In this document: positions 51,798-59,939 of the stretch, piece by piece | Layout of the letters: every line of letters starts with the position of its first letter | Numbering within the stretch: the stretch's first letter is position 1 | Assembly (NCBI RefSeq): GCF_012932915.1 | Contig: NZ_VCQU01000001.1 | Location: 434,001-498,000, forward strand | Reading direction: 5' to 3' | From: Antrihabitans stalactiti | GTDB taxonomy: Bacteria > Actinomycetota > Actinomycetes > Mycobacteriales > Mycobacteriaceae | Length of the DNA: 64,000 bases | Position numbers and translations under genes: made by a program | Notes under the pieces: generated by a model | Told to the model about the DNA's origin: nothing | The model's input: only the letters and a program-made list of their open reading frames with translations | Databases searched by the model: none

Positions 51798-53282
51798 TCA
51801 GCCGAGACTGAAGGGGTCGCGGGTTCCACCAGTCAGTTCGACCCAGATCGATTTGTTCTCGCTGTAGGAGTCGATGGCGTCGATGCCGCTCTCTCGACCA
51901 ATTCCCGACAGACCGAACCCACCGAACGGCACACTCGGTGCGACGACCCGGTAGGCATTGATCCATACGGTTCCCGCCCTGACTTTCGCGGCAACTCGGT
52001 GTGCGCGGTGAACATCTTTCGTCCAGACGGCCGCAGCCAACCCGAAAGGGGTGTCGTTCGCCAGCACGATCGCGTCATCCTCGTCACGAAAGGTGTAGGC
52101 CGCCAGTACAGGTCCGAAAACCTCTTCACGCACGATCGTCGAAGCAGGTCCAACGCCGGTGAGCACGGTGGGCTTGACGAAAAGTCCGCCCATGCCCGAT
52201 GGACCGTCGTCGACACTGCCGCCGTACACAACGGTGGCACCTTCCTTCTGTGCCTCCTCGAGGTAGTGCAGCACTTTGAAAAATTGCGGCTCGTTGGCTA
52301 CCGGCCCCATTTCCGTTTCCGGGTCCATCGGATCGCCCAGCTTGATCGATGCCGCACGCTCGGCGACCAGCCGGACCAGTTCGTCGTGCACCGACTCGTG
52401 GACGATAAGCCGAGACCCGGCCATACAGGTTTGTCCGGTCGCGGCGAATATACCGGCGACGATGCCGTTGGCCGCGGCAGCGAGGTCGGCGTCAGCAAAG
52501 ACGATCTGCGGCGACTTTCCGCCCAGCTCCAAGGTGACCGAATTGAGATTCTCTGCGGCAGCCCGTGCGACGTGCCGTCCCGTGGACGTGGCGCCGGTGA
52601 ATGCGACCTTGTCGACCCCGGGATGACCGGCCAAAGCGGCACCGACCTCCGGGGACTGGCTCGTGACAACATTGAGCACTCCGGGCGGAAAGCCCGCCTC
52701 ATCGAATAGCTCGGCTAGCGCGACCGTCGACGCCGACGCGTGTTCAGACGGTTTGACAACCATGGTGCATCCCGCAGCCAACGCCGGCGCAAGTTTCCAA
52801 ACCAGCAGCAACAGCGGCGAATTCCAGGGCGTGATCGCCGCGACTACCCCGACGGGTTCCTTTCGCGTGTACACCAGATAGTTGGGGTTGGGTACAGGGA
52901 TTTGGCGGCCTTCGACTTTGTCTGCCAGTCCCGAGTAGTAGTGAAACCACGAAGTCAGCGCCGACATCTGACCGATCATTTCGCGGTAGAGCTTGCCGGA
53001 GTCGTTCACTTCGAGCTGCGCAAGGCGCTCGGCGTTGTCTCCGATCAGATCACCGAGCCGACGCAGTAGCTGGGCGCGGACGAAACCTGTTGTGGCACCC
53101 CATTCTCCGTTCAATGCCGATCGGGCTGCTGCCACAGCGGCATCGACGTCTTCGGGGGCGCCGTCGGCAAGGATCGCCCACGCCTCGCCTGTGTAGGGGT
53201 TCTGCGACTCGAATGTCGCACGCGATGCGGCGTCGACCGGCTTGCCGCCGATGACCAATTTGAACTGCTCAAGACCTGGCAT
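51798..53282 (-). CDS. Aldehyde dehydrogenase (NAD-dependent)
   Basis: Oxidises an aldehyde to an acid. It has 494 residues: ITPWNSPLLLL, KPSEHASAST, FTGATSTGR, general base Glu in TLELGGKSPQ and nucleophile Cys in ATGQTCMAGSR. ATG 53282 has GAGGAG; an ATG at 53303 is less likely. First gene of a minus-strand unit divergent from the Mct-like gene. With the BVMO-esterase it could finish oxidation of an alcohol product (inference). Confidence 0.93.
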   Translation of the reverse strand: MPGLEQFKLVIGGKPVDAASRATFESQNPYTGEAWAILADGAPEDVDAAVAAARSALNGEWGATTGFVRAQLLRRLGDLIGDNAERLAQLEVNDSGKLYREMIGQMSALTSWFHYYSGLADKVEGRQIPVPNPNYLVYTRKEPVGVVAAITPWNSPLLLLVWKLAPALAAGCTMVVKPSEHASASTVALAELFDEAGFPPGVLNVVTSQSPEVGAALAGHPGVDKVAFTGATSTGRHVARAAAENLNSVTLELGGKSPQIVFADADLAAAANGIVAGIFAATGQTCMAGSRLIVHESVHDELVRLVAERAASIKLGDPMDPETEMGPVANEPQFFKVLHYLEEAQKEGATVVYGGSVDDGPSGMGGLFVKPTVLTGVGPASTIVREEVFGPVLAAYTFRDEDDAIVLANDTPFGLAAAVWTKDVHRAHRVAAKVRAGTVWINAYRVVAPSVPFGGFGLSGIGRESGIDAIDSYSENKSIWVELTGGTRDPFSLG

Positions 53283-53451
53283 TGTTTTGCGCTCCTCGAC
53301 CATCCGTGCAGTGCGCCAAATGGCGCAATTTCAACGCTAAATTTGTACGCATATTTCGCGCTTGTTTCTCGCTTACTGTATCCCCTAATGCCATAATGAG
53401 CTAGTAATAGCCGGACATATTGCGGTCGGCATAACCCCATCGAGGAGCGTC

Positions 53452-54708
53452 ATGGTCACTACGGACCGAAGCAATCCCAGCGGTGCCCAGTCGACACAAA
53501 CCACTCCACTTGCAGGGCTGCAGGTCATCGAACTGTCGTCGTTCGTCGCGGCACCGCTGGGCGGGATGACGCTCGCGCAACTCGGCGCCGAGGTGATTCG
53601 TATCGATCCGATCGGAGGTGGTCCCGATCAGCATCGCTGGCCGATCACCAACGATGGCGCCAGTCTGTATTGGGCGGGTCTGAACAAGGGCAAGCGTTCG
53701 GTGACGGTGGACCTACGCGCGGAGCCGGGCCGCGACCTGGTCCGTCAACTCGTCGGGTCCTGTGCACCAGGAACCGCGGTAGTAGTCACCAACAGCGCCG
53801 GGCAGGACTGGCTCAGCTACGACGAATTACGTAGATACCAGGCGGATCTCATCCACGTGCAGGTTCACGGCCATAGCGACGGCACGCCGGCAGTGGACTA
53901 CACGGTCAACGCCGAGATGGGGTTTCCGCTGGTCACAGGACCCGCCAACCACGCCGATCCGGTCAACCACGTTCTGCCCGCCTGGGATATCGCCTGCGGA
54001 CTCTACGTCGCCACAGGTGTCGCGGCCGCCACGCGGCACCGCGAACTCACTGGCGAAGGCTGCAAGCTCACCATCGCACTGTCCGACGTCGCACTCGCCA
54101 TGGCCGGCAACCTCGGCATGCTCGCCGAGGCAGAGGTGACGAAGGTGCAGCGTCCGCGTATCGGCAACTACCTGTACGGCAGCTTCGCGCGCGACTTCTC
54201 GAGCGTCGACGGGCGGCGCTTCATGGTCGTCGCGCTCACCCGTCGGCATTGGCGCGATCTTCTGACTGTCACCGAGACACAAGTCGCAGTGTCCGCTCTG
54301 GAAGATGCTCTGGGCGTTGATTTTTCACGCGAGGACGACCGATACGAATACCGCGAGGCGTTAGCGGGTCTTTTCGACAGGTGGTTTTCGCGATGCACTT
54401 CTGCCGAAGTGGAAGCGGCGCTGTCTGCTACGGCGCTGCTGTGGGCCCCGTATCGCACATTCACAGACGTCGTCGCCCATCTTGGTACCTCAGCAGGCAA
54501 GAACCCCATCGTCGAACAGATCGATCAGCCGGGCATCGGCTCTTACCTCTCCCCCGGGTCGCCTCTAGTGCAGGACGGTCGCCCAGTCCGGGCGCGTCCC
54601 GCACCTTTGTTGGGAACCGATACTTACCCGGTTCTCACCGAACGCCTTGGCCTGCAACGCGAAGAGCTGTCTCGACTACGCAGTGCCGGCGTGCTTCCCG
54701 AGCAATGA
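53452..54708 (+). CDS. Mct-like class III CoA-transferase (2-methylfumaryl-CoA isomerase family)
   Basis: Family III CoA-transferase of 418 residues. The opening AGLQVIELSSFVAAPLGGMTL, the segment VDYTVNAEMGFPLVTGP, nucleophile Asp in NHVLPAWDIACG and later GNYLYGSFARDF match the pattern I recall for Mct, which moves CoA between the C1 and C4 carboxyls of mesaconate. GAGGAG precedes the ATG. It is followed 55 bases later by an acyl-CoA dehydrogenase. A direct product of this enzyme would be the substrate of the Meh-like hydratase at 39919. Confidence 0.83.
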   Translation: MVTTDRSNPSGAQSTQTTPLAGLQVIELSSFVAAPLGGMTLAQLGAEVIRIDPIGGGPDQHRWPITNDGASLYWAGLNKGKRSVTVDLRAEPGRDLVRQLVGSCAPGTAVVVTNSAGQDWLSYDELRRYQADLIHVQVHGHSDGTPAVDYTVNAEMGFPLVTGPANHADPVNHVLPAWDIACGLYVATGVAAATRHRELTGEGCKLTIALSDVALAMAGNLGMLAEAEVTKVQRPRIGNYLYGSFARDFSSVDGRRFMVVALTRRHWRDLLTVTETQVAVSALEDALGVDFSREDDRYEYREALAGLFDRWFSRCTSAEVEAALSATALLWAPYRTFTDVVAHLGTSAGKNPIVEQIDQPGIGSYLSPGSPLVQDGRPVRARPAPLLGTDTYPVLTERLGLQREELSRLRSAGVLPEQ

Positions 54709-54763
54709 GCGCCCGACCTCAGTCACAACCCAAACACCCGTACCCAGAACAGAAAGGCCCTTC

Positions 54764-55963
54764 ATGAGCCGACTATGCAGTACCGAGGGATTGACCGACG
54801 ATCAATCCGAGATTGTCGCGGCAGTCCACGACTACGTGGAAAAGAAGATCCTGCCCGTGGCAACGGAACTCGAGCATGCCGACGAGTACCCCCAACAGAT
54901 CGTCGATGGGTTGAAGGAGTTGGGCATCTTCGGGCTCACGATTCCCGAAGAGTATGGCGGCTTGGGTGAATCGCTGCTCACGTACGCGCTGTGCGTGGAG
55001 GAAATCGCCCGCGGCTGGATGAGCGTCTCGGGCGTCATCAACACCCACTTCATCGTGGCGTACATGCTGATGCGACACGGCACCGAAGAACAGAAGAAGA
55101 AGTACCTGCCGAAAATGGCGACCGGCGAGGTGCGAGGTTCTTTCTCGATGTCCGAACCAGGCCTCGGTTCCGATGTGGCCGCCACCAAAACCAAAGCCGT
55201 CAAAGGCGAGGACGGCAACTACACGATCAACGGTCAGAAGATGTGGCTGACCAACGGCGGCACATCGAACCTCATCGCCGTGCTTGTGCGAACCAACGAA
55301 GGCGCAGACAGCGTCTACAAGAACATGACGACGTTCCTGGTCGAGAAGGAAGTCGGCTTCGGAGAAACTGCGCCGGGTCTCACCATTCCCGGAAAGATCG
55401 ACAAGATGGGGTACAAGGGCGTCGACACCACCGAGGCCGTCTTCGACGGATATCGGACAACGGCCGACCAGATCTTGGGCGGAGCGCCGGGCAACGGTTT
55501 CTACCACATGATGGACGGTGTCGAGGTTGGCCGCGTCAACGTCGCAGCTCGTGCCTGTGGAATTGCGTTGCGCGCCTTCGAATTAGCCATTTCCTACGCG
55601 CAGCAACGAGAAACGTTCGGCAAGAAGATCGCCGATCATCAAGCGATCCTGTTCCGGCTCGCAGAGATGGCGACCAAGGTCGAGACAGCCCACGCGATGA
55701 TGACCAAGGCCGCACGCCTCAAGGACAAAGGCGAACGCAACGACGTCGAGTCCGGCATGGCGAAGATGCTGGCTGCGGAGTACTGCAACGAGGTTGTGCA
55801 GGACTCGTTCCGTATCCACGGCGGATACGGCTACTCCAAGGAGTACGAAATCGAACGGCTCTACCGCGAGGCTGCCTTCATGTTGATCGGGGAAGGCACG
55901 TCGGACATTCAGAAGATGATCATCGGGCGGGCGCTGCTCAAGGACTATCAACTCCGCTCGTGA
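54764..55963 (+). CDS. Acyl-CoA dehydrogenase
   Basis: FAD dehydrogenase of 399 residues with SMSEPGLGSDVA, NGQKMWLTNGG and the base position in IGEGTSDIQKMIIG (Glu present). It belongs to the same broad group as the paralogues at 14638 and 36766 (shared RGWMS segment, similar length) but is clearly more distant. AGAAAGG precedes the ATG at 54764. It is paired with the Mct-like gene, again linking this dehydrogenase group to C5 dicarboxylyl-CoA chemistry. Confidence 0.93.
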   Translation: MSRLCSTEGLTDDQSEIVAAVHDYVEKKILPVATELEHADEYPQQIVDGLKELGIFGLTIPEEYGGLGESLLTYALCVEEIARGWMSVSGVINTHFIVAYMLMRHGTEEQKKKYLPKMATGEVRGSFSMSEPGLGSDVAATKTKAVKGEDGNYTINGQKMWLTNGGTSNLIAVLVRTNEGADSVYKNMTTFLVEKEVGFGETAPGLTIPGKIDKMGYKGVDTTEAVFDGYRTTADQILGGAPGNGFYHMMDGVEVGRVNVAARACGIALRAFELAISYAQQRETFGKKIADHQAILFRLAEMATKVETAHAMMTKAARLKDKGERNDVESGMAKMLAAEYCNEVVQDSFRIHGGYGYSKEYEIERLYREAAFMLIGEGTSDIQKMIIGRALLKDYQLRS

Positions 55964-56273
55964 GCGATAGTAGATTCGTTCGCACGTACCTCGCCAAATG
56001 AATTAGGTTACGGACCATACCTTTTCACAATGCCTTCGCGAGAAACGCGATACGCACGTACGTACCCGATTGCACTGTGCCATTTTCGGGACACTCGCAA
56101 GTGAGCAATTCCCGTAAATACTTCACCGTGGAGACGGGATTGCACTGGACTCCGCCTTCGTCTTGGGTTCGATGCGCGTCAAATCGCGATCGAACTGTCA
56201 AGCGGCACACATCTCCACGCTCCGATAAATCGGTATTTCGACTACACGCACAGCTACAAAGAAGGGTTGAGCA
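55964..56273. other. Intergenic region
   Basis: The 310 bases between the acyl-CoA dehydrogenase and the serine hydrolase. They hold the GAAGGG ribosome site of the latter and a lower-GC stretch near 55965-56030. I see no gene, repeat or clear terminator. Confidence 0.5.
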
Positions 56274-57428
56274 ATGGCATTCGACACGACCGCAGAGATC
56301 GACGAGGATCGGCTGAGCCTCCTACCCGCGGCCATTCAAAAGGACGTCGACGCCGAGCGCATCGATGGGGCTGTTGTCCTTGTCGCTCACAACGGCGAGA
56401 TAGTGCTGCACGAGGCCATCGGCTACGCGGACCGTGCGGCCGGCACGCCAATGCAAACGAACGCGGTGTTCTGGACGGCGTCACTCGTCAAGCATCTATC
56501 CAATACCATGCTCCTGCGTTGCGTCGATCGTGGAGACATCGCGGTGACCACCCAAATCCGCGAAGTCATCCCCGAATACGCAACGAAGGGCAAGAACTCC
56601 ACGACGGTGGCCGACTTGCTCCTTCAGCGCGCTGGGCTCCCGTTCGCCCCGAATCTTCCACCAGAGGTACTCGGCAATATCCAGGCGTTGACTGCTGCGG
56701 TATGCGGAATGCTCCCCGAACGCGAGCCTGGATCGACTATCAGTTATGCCGCAACAGTTGCACAGAGCATCATGGCTGAAATCGTGGTTCGGCTCGACGG
56801 GCAGGCGCGTGACTATCGCGAAATACTTGCCGAGCAATTGCTAGATCCGCTCAAAATGGTGGACACAAGCCTCTCGGCGCGCAAGTCTCTTGCGCCGCGC
56901 CGGGTTCCCGTCGTAGTACGCGATCGCCGACCAGGCTTACTTGACGCAGAGATCCTCGAACTCCTCGGGAACAGCACAGACGAAGACTTCGTCGTTCCTG
57001 CTGGCGCTGGTTTGACAACCACGAGTGACTACTTCCGGTTCACCGAACTATTTCGACGTGAGGGCGAGGTCGACGGGATCCGTCTCCTCAGCCCGGCGTT
57101 GGCGCGCTACAGCATCAGATCCGAAACCGGTGACGAGCCGAACACTATGTGGAGCTACGCGAAAGGTTCCCGCGACTGGCGGACGTTCCCCGCAAACCTC
57201 AGTTTGGGGTTCTACGTCCGCGGAAGCGGGATCTTCCCGCATGCGTTCGGTCAACTTGCCTCGCCCACCACCTACGGTGGCATCGGCGCCGGGTCGAACG
57301 CTTTCTGGGTCGATCCCGAGCGGAACCTCACATACGTATTTCTATCTACCGGACTGCTCGAAGAAACGCGAAGCTGGGAACGCCATCAACGCTACTCAGA
57401 TCTCGTGCACTCGGCTTACATAGACTGA
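56274..57428 (+). CDS. Beta-lactamase-family serine hydrolase (EstB-like)
   Basis: Class C beta-lactamase-fold esterase or peptidase of 384 residues. The SxxK motif is Ser70-Leu-Val-Lys73 in WTASLVKHLS. The Tyr motif reads SYAAT where YxN is usual, and the third box is GGIGAGSNAFW without the Lys/His-Thr-Gly of true beta-lactamases, so ester hydrolysis is more likely than antibiotic resistance. No signal peptide, so cytoplasmic. Single-gene unit; substrate unknown. Confidence 0.87.
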   Translation: MAFDTTAEIDEDRLSLLPAAIQKDVDAERIDGAVVLVAHNGEIVLHEAIGYADRAAGTPMQTNAVFWTASLVKHLSNTMLLRCVDRGDIAVTTQIREVIPEYATKGKNSTTVADLLLQRAGLPFAPNLPPEVLGNIQALTAAVCGMLPEREPGSTISYAATVAQSIMAEIVVRLDGQARDYREILAEQLLDPLKMVDTSLSARKSLAPRRVPVVVRDRRPGLLDAEILELLGNSTDEDFVVPAGAGLTTTSDYFRFTELFRREGEVDGIRLLSPALARYSIRSETGDEPNTMWSYAKGSRDWRTFPANLSLGFYVRGSGIFPHAFGQLASPTTYGGIGAGSNAFWVDPERNLTYVFLSTGLLEETRSWERHQRYSDLVHSAYID

Positions 57429-57670
57429 GAAGTCGGTTCCACCGGTCGGTGATCGCGCGGCTCAGCTATGACTGTCACCGTCCGGGAGAAATCACCACGG
57501 CGCGCCGATTGGTAGAAATCGTTCTGTAGCCTTCGTATGGCCGAATCAGGCTCAGCAACAGCCAAATAACGCTGAACATTCGAACTAACTCCCGACTGAT
57601 CAGAGATGCATGTCCTTCGTCGACGGCGCCAACACTGGTGCGAACGAATCAGTTTCTTGGCCGTCACAAA

Positions 57671-57707
57671 AACGGTGGTCTCGAGAAAGCCTCTCGAGAC
57701 CACCGTT
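57671..57707 (-). terminator. Rho-independent terminator
   Basis: Perfect 15-base arms AACGGTGGTCTCGAG and CTCGAGACCACCGTT with a 7-base loop. On the minus strand the stem is followed by a T-run (GTTTTTGTGAC), 17 bases after the stop of the alpha/beta hydrolase gene. This is the clearest intrinsic terminator in the window. The rest of the 295-base convergent gap (57429-57723) holds nothing else that I can recognise. Confidence 0.85.
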
Positions 57708-57723
57708 CGGCTCTAGCACATCA

Positions 57724-58464
57724 TCACTTCGTGAGCGCGCGCTCCCATAGAGGAACCGACGCGGCGGGTGCCTCGATCATGGGGTAGTGACCGGAGCCTT
57801 TCAGTTCGAGCGATTCAACGTTTGGAATCGCATTCACTGTGTCCTTCAAGTAATCCTCGGTGATGAACGGATCCGAGTCTCCGTAGAACAAGGTCACAGG
57901 CATCTCCAACGACCCGAGCTCCGAAAAGAACGACGCCGCAGTCCAATTGGCGAGATACGCATCCCAAACAGCTTGAGTCATCGAGGCACGGTTGCGAGCA
58001 ACGAGACGGCTCAGGTCTTCGGCTGCGATGTTCGGCGAGAGTCCGCCCTTGATCGTCGGCCCGGGATCCGACCATGCACTCGCGAACGCCGCGTACGTCT
58101 GCTCGTCGAGGGGGGTGCCGGCAGGAGATGCTGGGGTGACGGCTACGACCGAGCGCACCTGCTGCGGAGCAAGGGTGGCCACGCGTAGTGCTGTGAGCCC
58201 ACCCATCGAGTGCCCTAGCACCGAAAAGCTTTCCCAACCAAGACCTTTGGCGTCATCGAGAGCTGCTTGTGCCATTCCGTCGATTCCGTCAGCAGGCGCT
58301 TCGTCTCGGGCGACGCCGTAACCAGGGAAGTCGACGTACGCGAATGTGAAGCGACCGACGTCGCTCAATGCTCGCGCAGTAAGCCAAACCCCACTATCGA
58401 GGGCCCATCCGTGCAGAACGAGCACCTTGTGATTACCGTTGCCCTCTATTGCTGCAATCGTCAT
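57724..58464 (-). CDS. Alpha/beta hydrolase (BioH / ring-cleavage-hydrolase-like)
   Basis: Hydrolase of 246 residues with oxyanion strand VLVLHGWALDSGVW, nucleophile Ser86 in LGHSMGGL, acid in YGDSDPF and His in GSGHYPMIE. The size and motifs suit small-ester, lactone or C-C bond hydrolases. Start ATG 58464 with GGAAGG. It stands alone and is divergent from the YciI-like gene. Confidence 0.9.
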   Translation of the reverse strand: MTIAAIEGNGNHKVLVLHGWALDSGVWLTARALSDVGRFTFAYVDFPGYGVARDEAPADGIDGMAQAALDDAKGLGWESFSVLGHSMGGLTALRVATLAPQQVRSVVAVTPASPAGTPLDEQTYAAFASAWSDPGPTIKGGLSPNIAAEDLSRLVARNRASMTQAVWDAYLANWTAASFFSELGSLEMPVTLFYGDSDPFITEDYLKDTVNAIPNVESLELKGSGHYPMIEAPAASVPLWERALTK

Positions 58465-58649
58465 TGTCGATCATCCTTCCCTGTAGCCACGTCGCGTACA
58501 TGCCTGCCGGTCATGGTCCGGCAGGGTCTAACGCAAACGTTACGTCGCACGAACACCTAACGGACTGTGTCATTTTCGGGTCAGTTACCTACCGCCAATC
58601 CGCGGTAAATGTGGATAGGAACCTCACCACGACCCAAAGGATTCGGCAC

Positions 58650-58937
58650 ATGGCCAACTTCGCAGTTCTCTGGACCTACACAGACGACAAGTCCAAAATC
58701 GGCGCCGCCAAGCAGGCGCACGTCGACTATCTCAAGGATCTCGTCGCCCGCGGCACCGTGACTGTCGCCGGCGGATGGCCCGACGGCAGCGGCGGCCTCG
58801 TCGTATTCGATGTCGCGAATCACGACGAGTTGCAGCCGCTGCTCGACAAGGATCCTTTCACTACTGAGGGCGTGATCGTCGATACCACGATCAAAGAATG
58901 GAGCATCGCTCTCGGATCGGTTGGGGCCGCCAGCTGA
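58650..58937 (+). CDS. YciI-like protein
   Basis: A 95-residue ferredoxin-fold protein: MANFAVLWTYTDD, a conserved His in AKQAHVDYLKDL, then GGWPDGSGGLVVFDV and DKDPFTTEGV, the YCII pattern. The family includes muconolactone-isomerase-like and dehalogenase-like enzymes and proteins of unknown role. ATG 58650 was chosen because homology begins there; the frame extends upstream to 58449 without family character. A hairpin terminator follows. Confidence 0.85.
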   Translation: MANFAVLWTYTDDKSKIGAAKQAHVDYLKDLVARGTVTVAGGWPDGSGGLVVFDVANHDELQPLLDKDPFTTEGVIVDTTIKEWSIALGSVGAAS

Positions 58938-58962
58938 ATCGTTTGTCAGACAACCAATCCGG

Positions 58963-58992
58963 CAGCCCGAACCAGAATTCAGGTTCGGGCTG
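58963..58992 (+). terminator. Hairpin terminator after the YciI-like gene
   Basis: The arms CAGCCCGAACC and GGTTCGGGCTG are perfect over 11 bases with an 8-base AT-rich loop, starting 26 bases after the stop. Only a short T-rich tail (TCGCTATTTG) follows. Confidence 0.75.
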
Positions 58993-59168
58993 TCGCTATT
59001 TGCGCGCCTGCCCCATTCGGTCGGCCACCACTGAACGTCGGCGTCGTAGCTACCACCAAAGCCGCGCTTCGCACGATCGAGCCACAGCAAGACCGCATAT
59101 TTGGTATGAAACAATAACTATAGTCGGCTAAATACACCCGGCGATGCAGAACTTCGGAGGGAGCACCC

Positions 59169-59927
59169 ATGTCAGTGCCGCAACCCGCCACCGGAGAGCT
59201 TCCGGGATACCGGCGCCTCGCCCTGCAACTGACGGAAGAAATCAACGCCGGACTATACGGCGCGGACACTGCACTGCCCACCGACGCCGAAGTGATGGAA
59301 AAGTATGGGCTCGGGCGGCAGACTGTCCGCCGCGCGTTCCAGGAACTCGTTGCAGACGGACTCGTATACCGCGTCCGTGGGCGAGGAACCTTTCCGACGC
59401 TTCGATCGCCGTCTGGCCGTACCGTACGATCCACCGGTTCACTCGAGGACCTAGAGGAGTGGGCCGGTACGGAGATGGAACTGACGTCGTCGCTGGAATT
59501 GCGGCACGACGTCGACAGCGCGCGTCGCCTTGAACTAGACGGTCCAGTAGTGGCGAGACTGACGGTACGGCGATGGGTCGAGGACGAACCTTTCGCCGTG
59601 ACCGAAGTAATTCTTCCCCCAGATATCGGCAGTCGACTTGTCTCTGAAAATAGACTTCCCTCCGGACGTGCAGCTGGAACGATCGTCGCCATAGTCGGAA
59701 CTGTTGCCGGACCGGTATCGAGCGCCGAGGAGACCGTCACAGCGATCCTGATCGATGAGGAACTCGCGGAAAAACTGCACACGGCAGTGGGTAGGCCCGC
59801 ACTACGAATCGAGCGGATCTACCGAAACTCCGACGGGCAGCCTGTCGAGTTCGCCGCCACAGTCCACGCCGCCGAACGTTATGAGCATCGTCTGACAATT
59901 CACAGGACAGGCCAGCACACGCCGTAA
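59169..59927 (+). CDS. GntR-family regulator with UTRA domain (HutC subfamily)
   Basis: Regulator of 252 residues: winged helix (YRRLALQLTEEINAG, GLGRQTVRRAFQELVADGLVYR, GRGTF) and a C-terminal UTRA ligand domain (RRWVEDEPFAVTEVILP ... RIERIYRNSDGQPVEFA). GGAGGG precedes ATG 59169. It converges on pyruvate carboxylase with 12 bases between the stops. Its target is unknown; the HutC subfamily often senses amino acids, sugars or fatty-acid derivatives. Confidence 0.9.
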   Translation: MSVPQPATGELPGYRRLALQLTEEINAGLYGADTALPTDAEVMEKYGLGRQTVRRAFQELVADGLVYRVRGRGTFPTLRSPSGRTVRSTGSLEDLEEWAGTEMELTSSLELRHDVDSARRLELDGPVVARLTVRRWVEDEPFAVTEVILPPDIGSRLVSENRLPSGRAAGTIVAIVGTVAGPVSSAEETVTAILIDEELAEKLHTAVGRPALRIERIYRNSDGQPVEFAATVHAAERYEHRLTIHRTGQHTP

Positions 59928-59939
59928 CCGTCGCCTGCG

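Noticed and set aside
54764-55963. Asp in TSDIQ taken at first as loss of the acyl-CoA dehydrogenase catalytic Glu
   Set aside because: The catalytic residue is the Glu of the preceding GEGT, which is present, so the enzyme is canonical.
56274-57428. Beta-lactamase-fold gene as an antibiotic-resistance gene
   Set aside because: It has no signal peptide, no YxN and no KTG-type third box; an intracellular esterase is far more likely.
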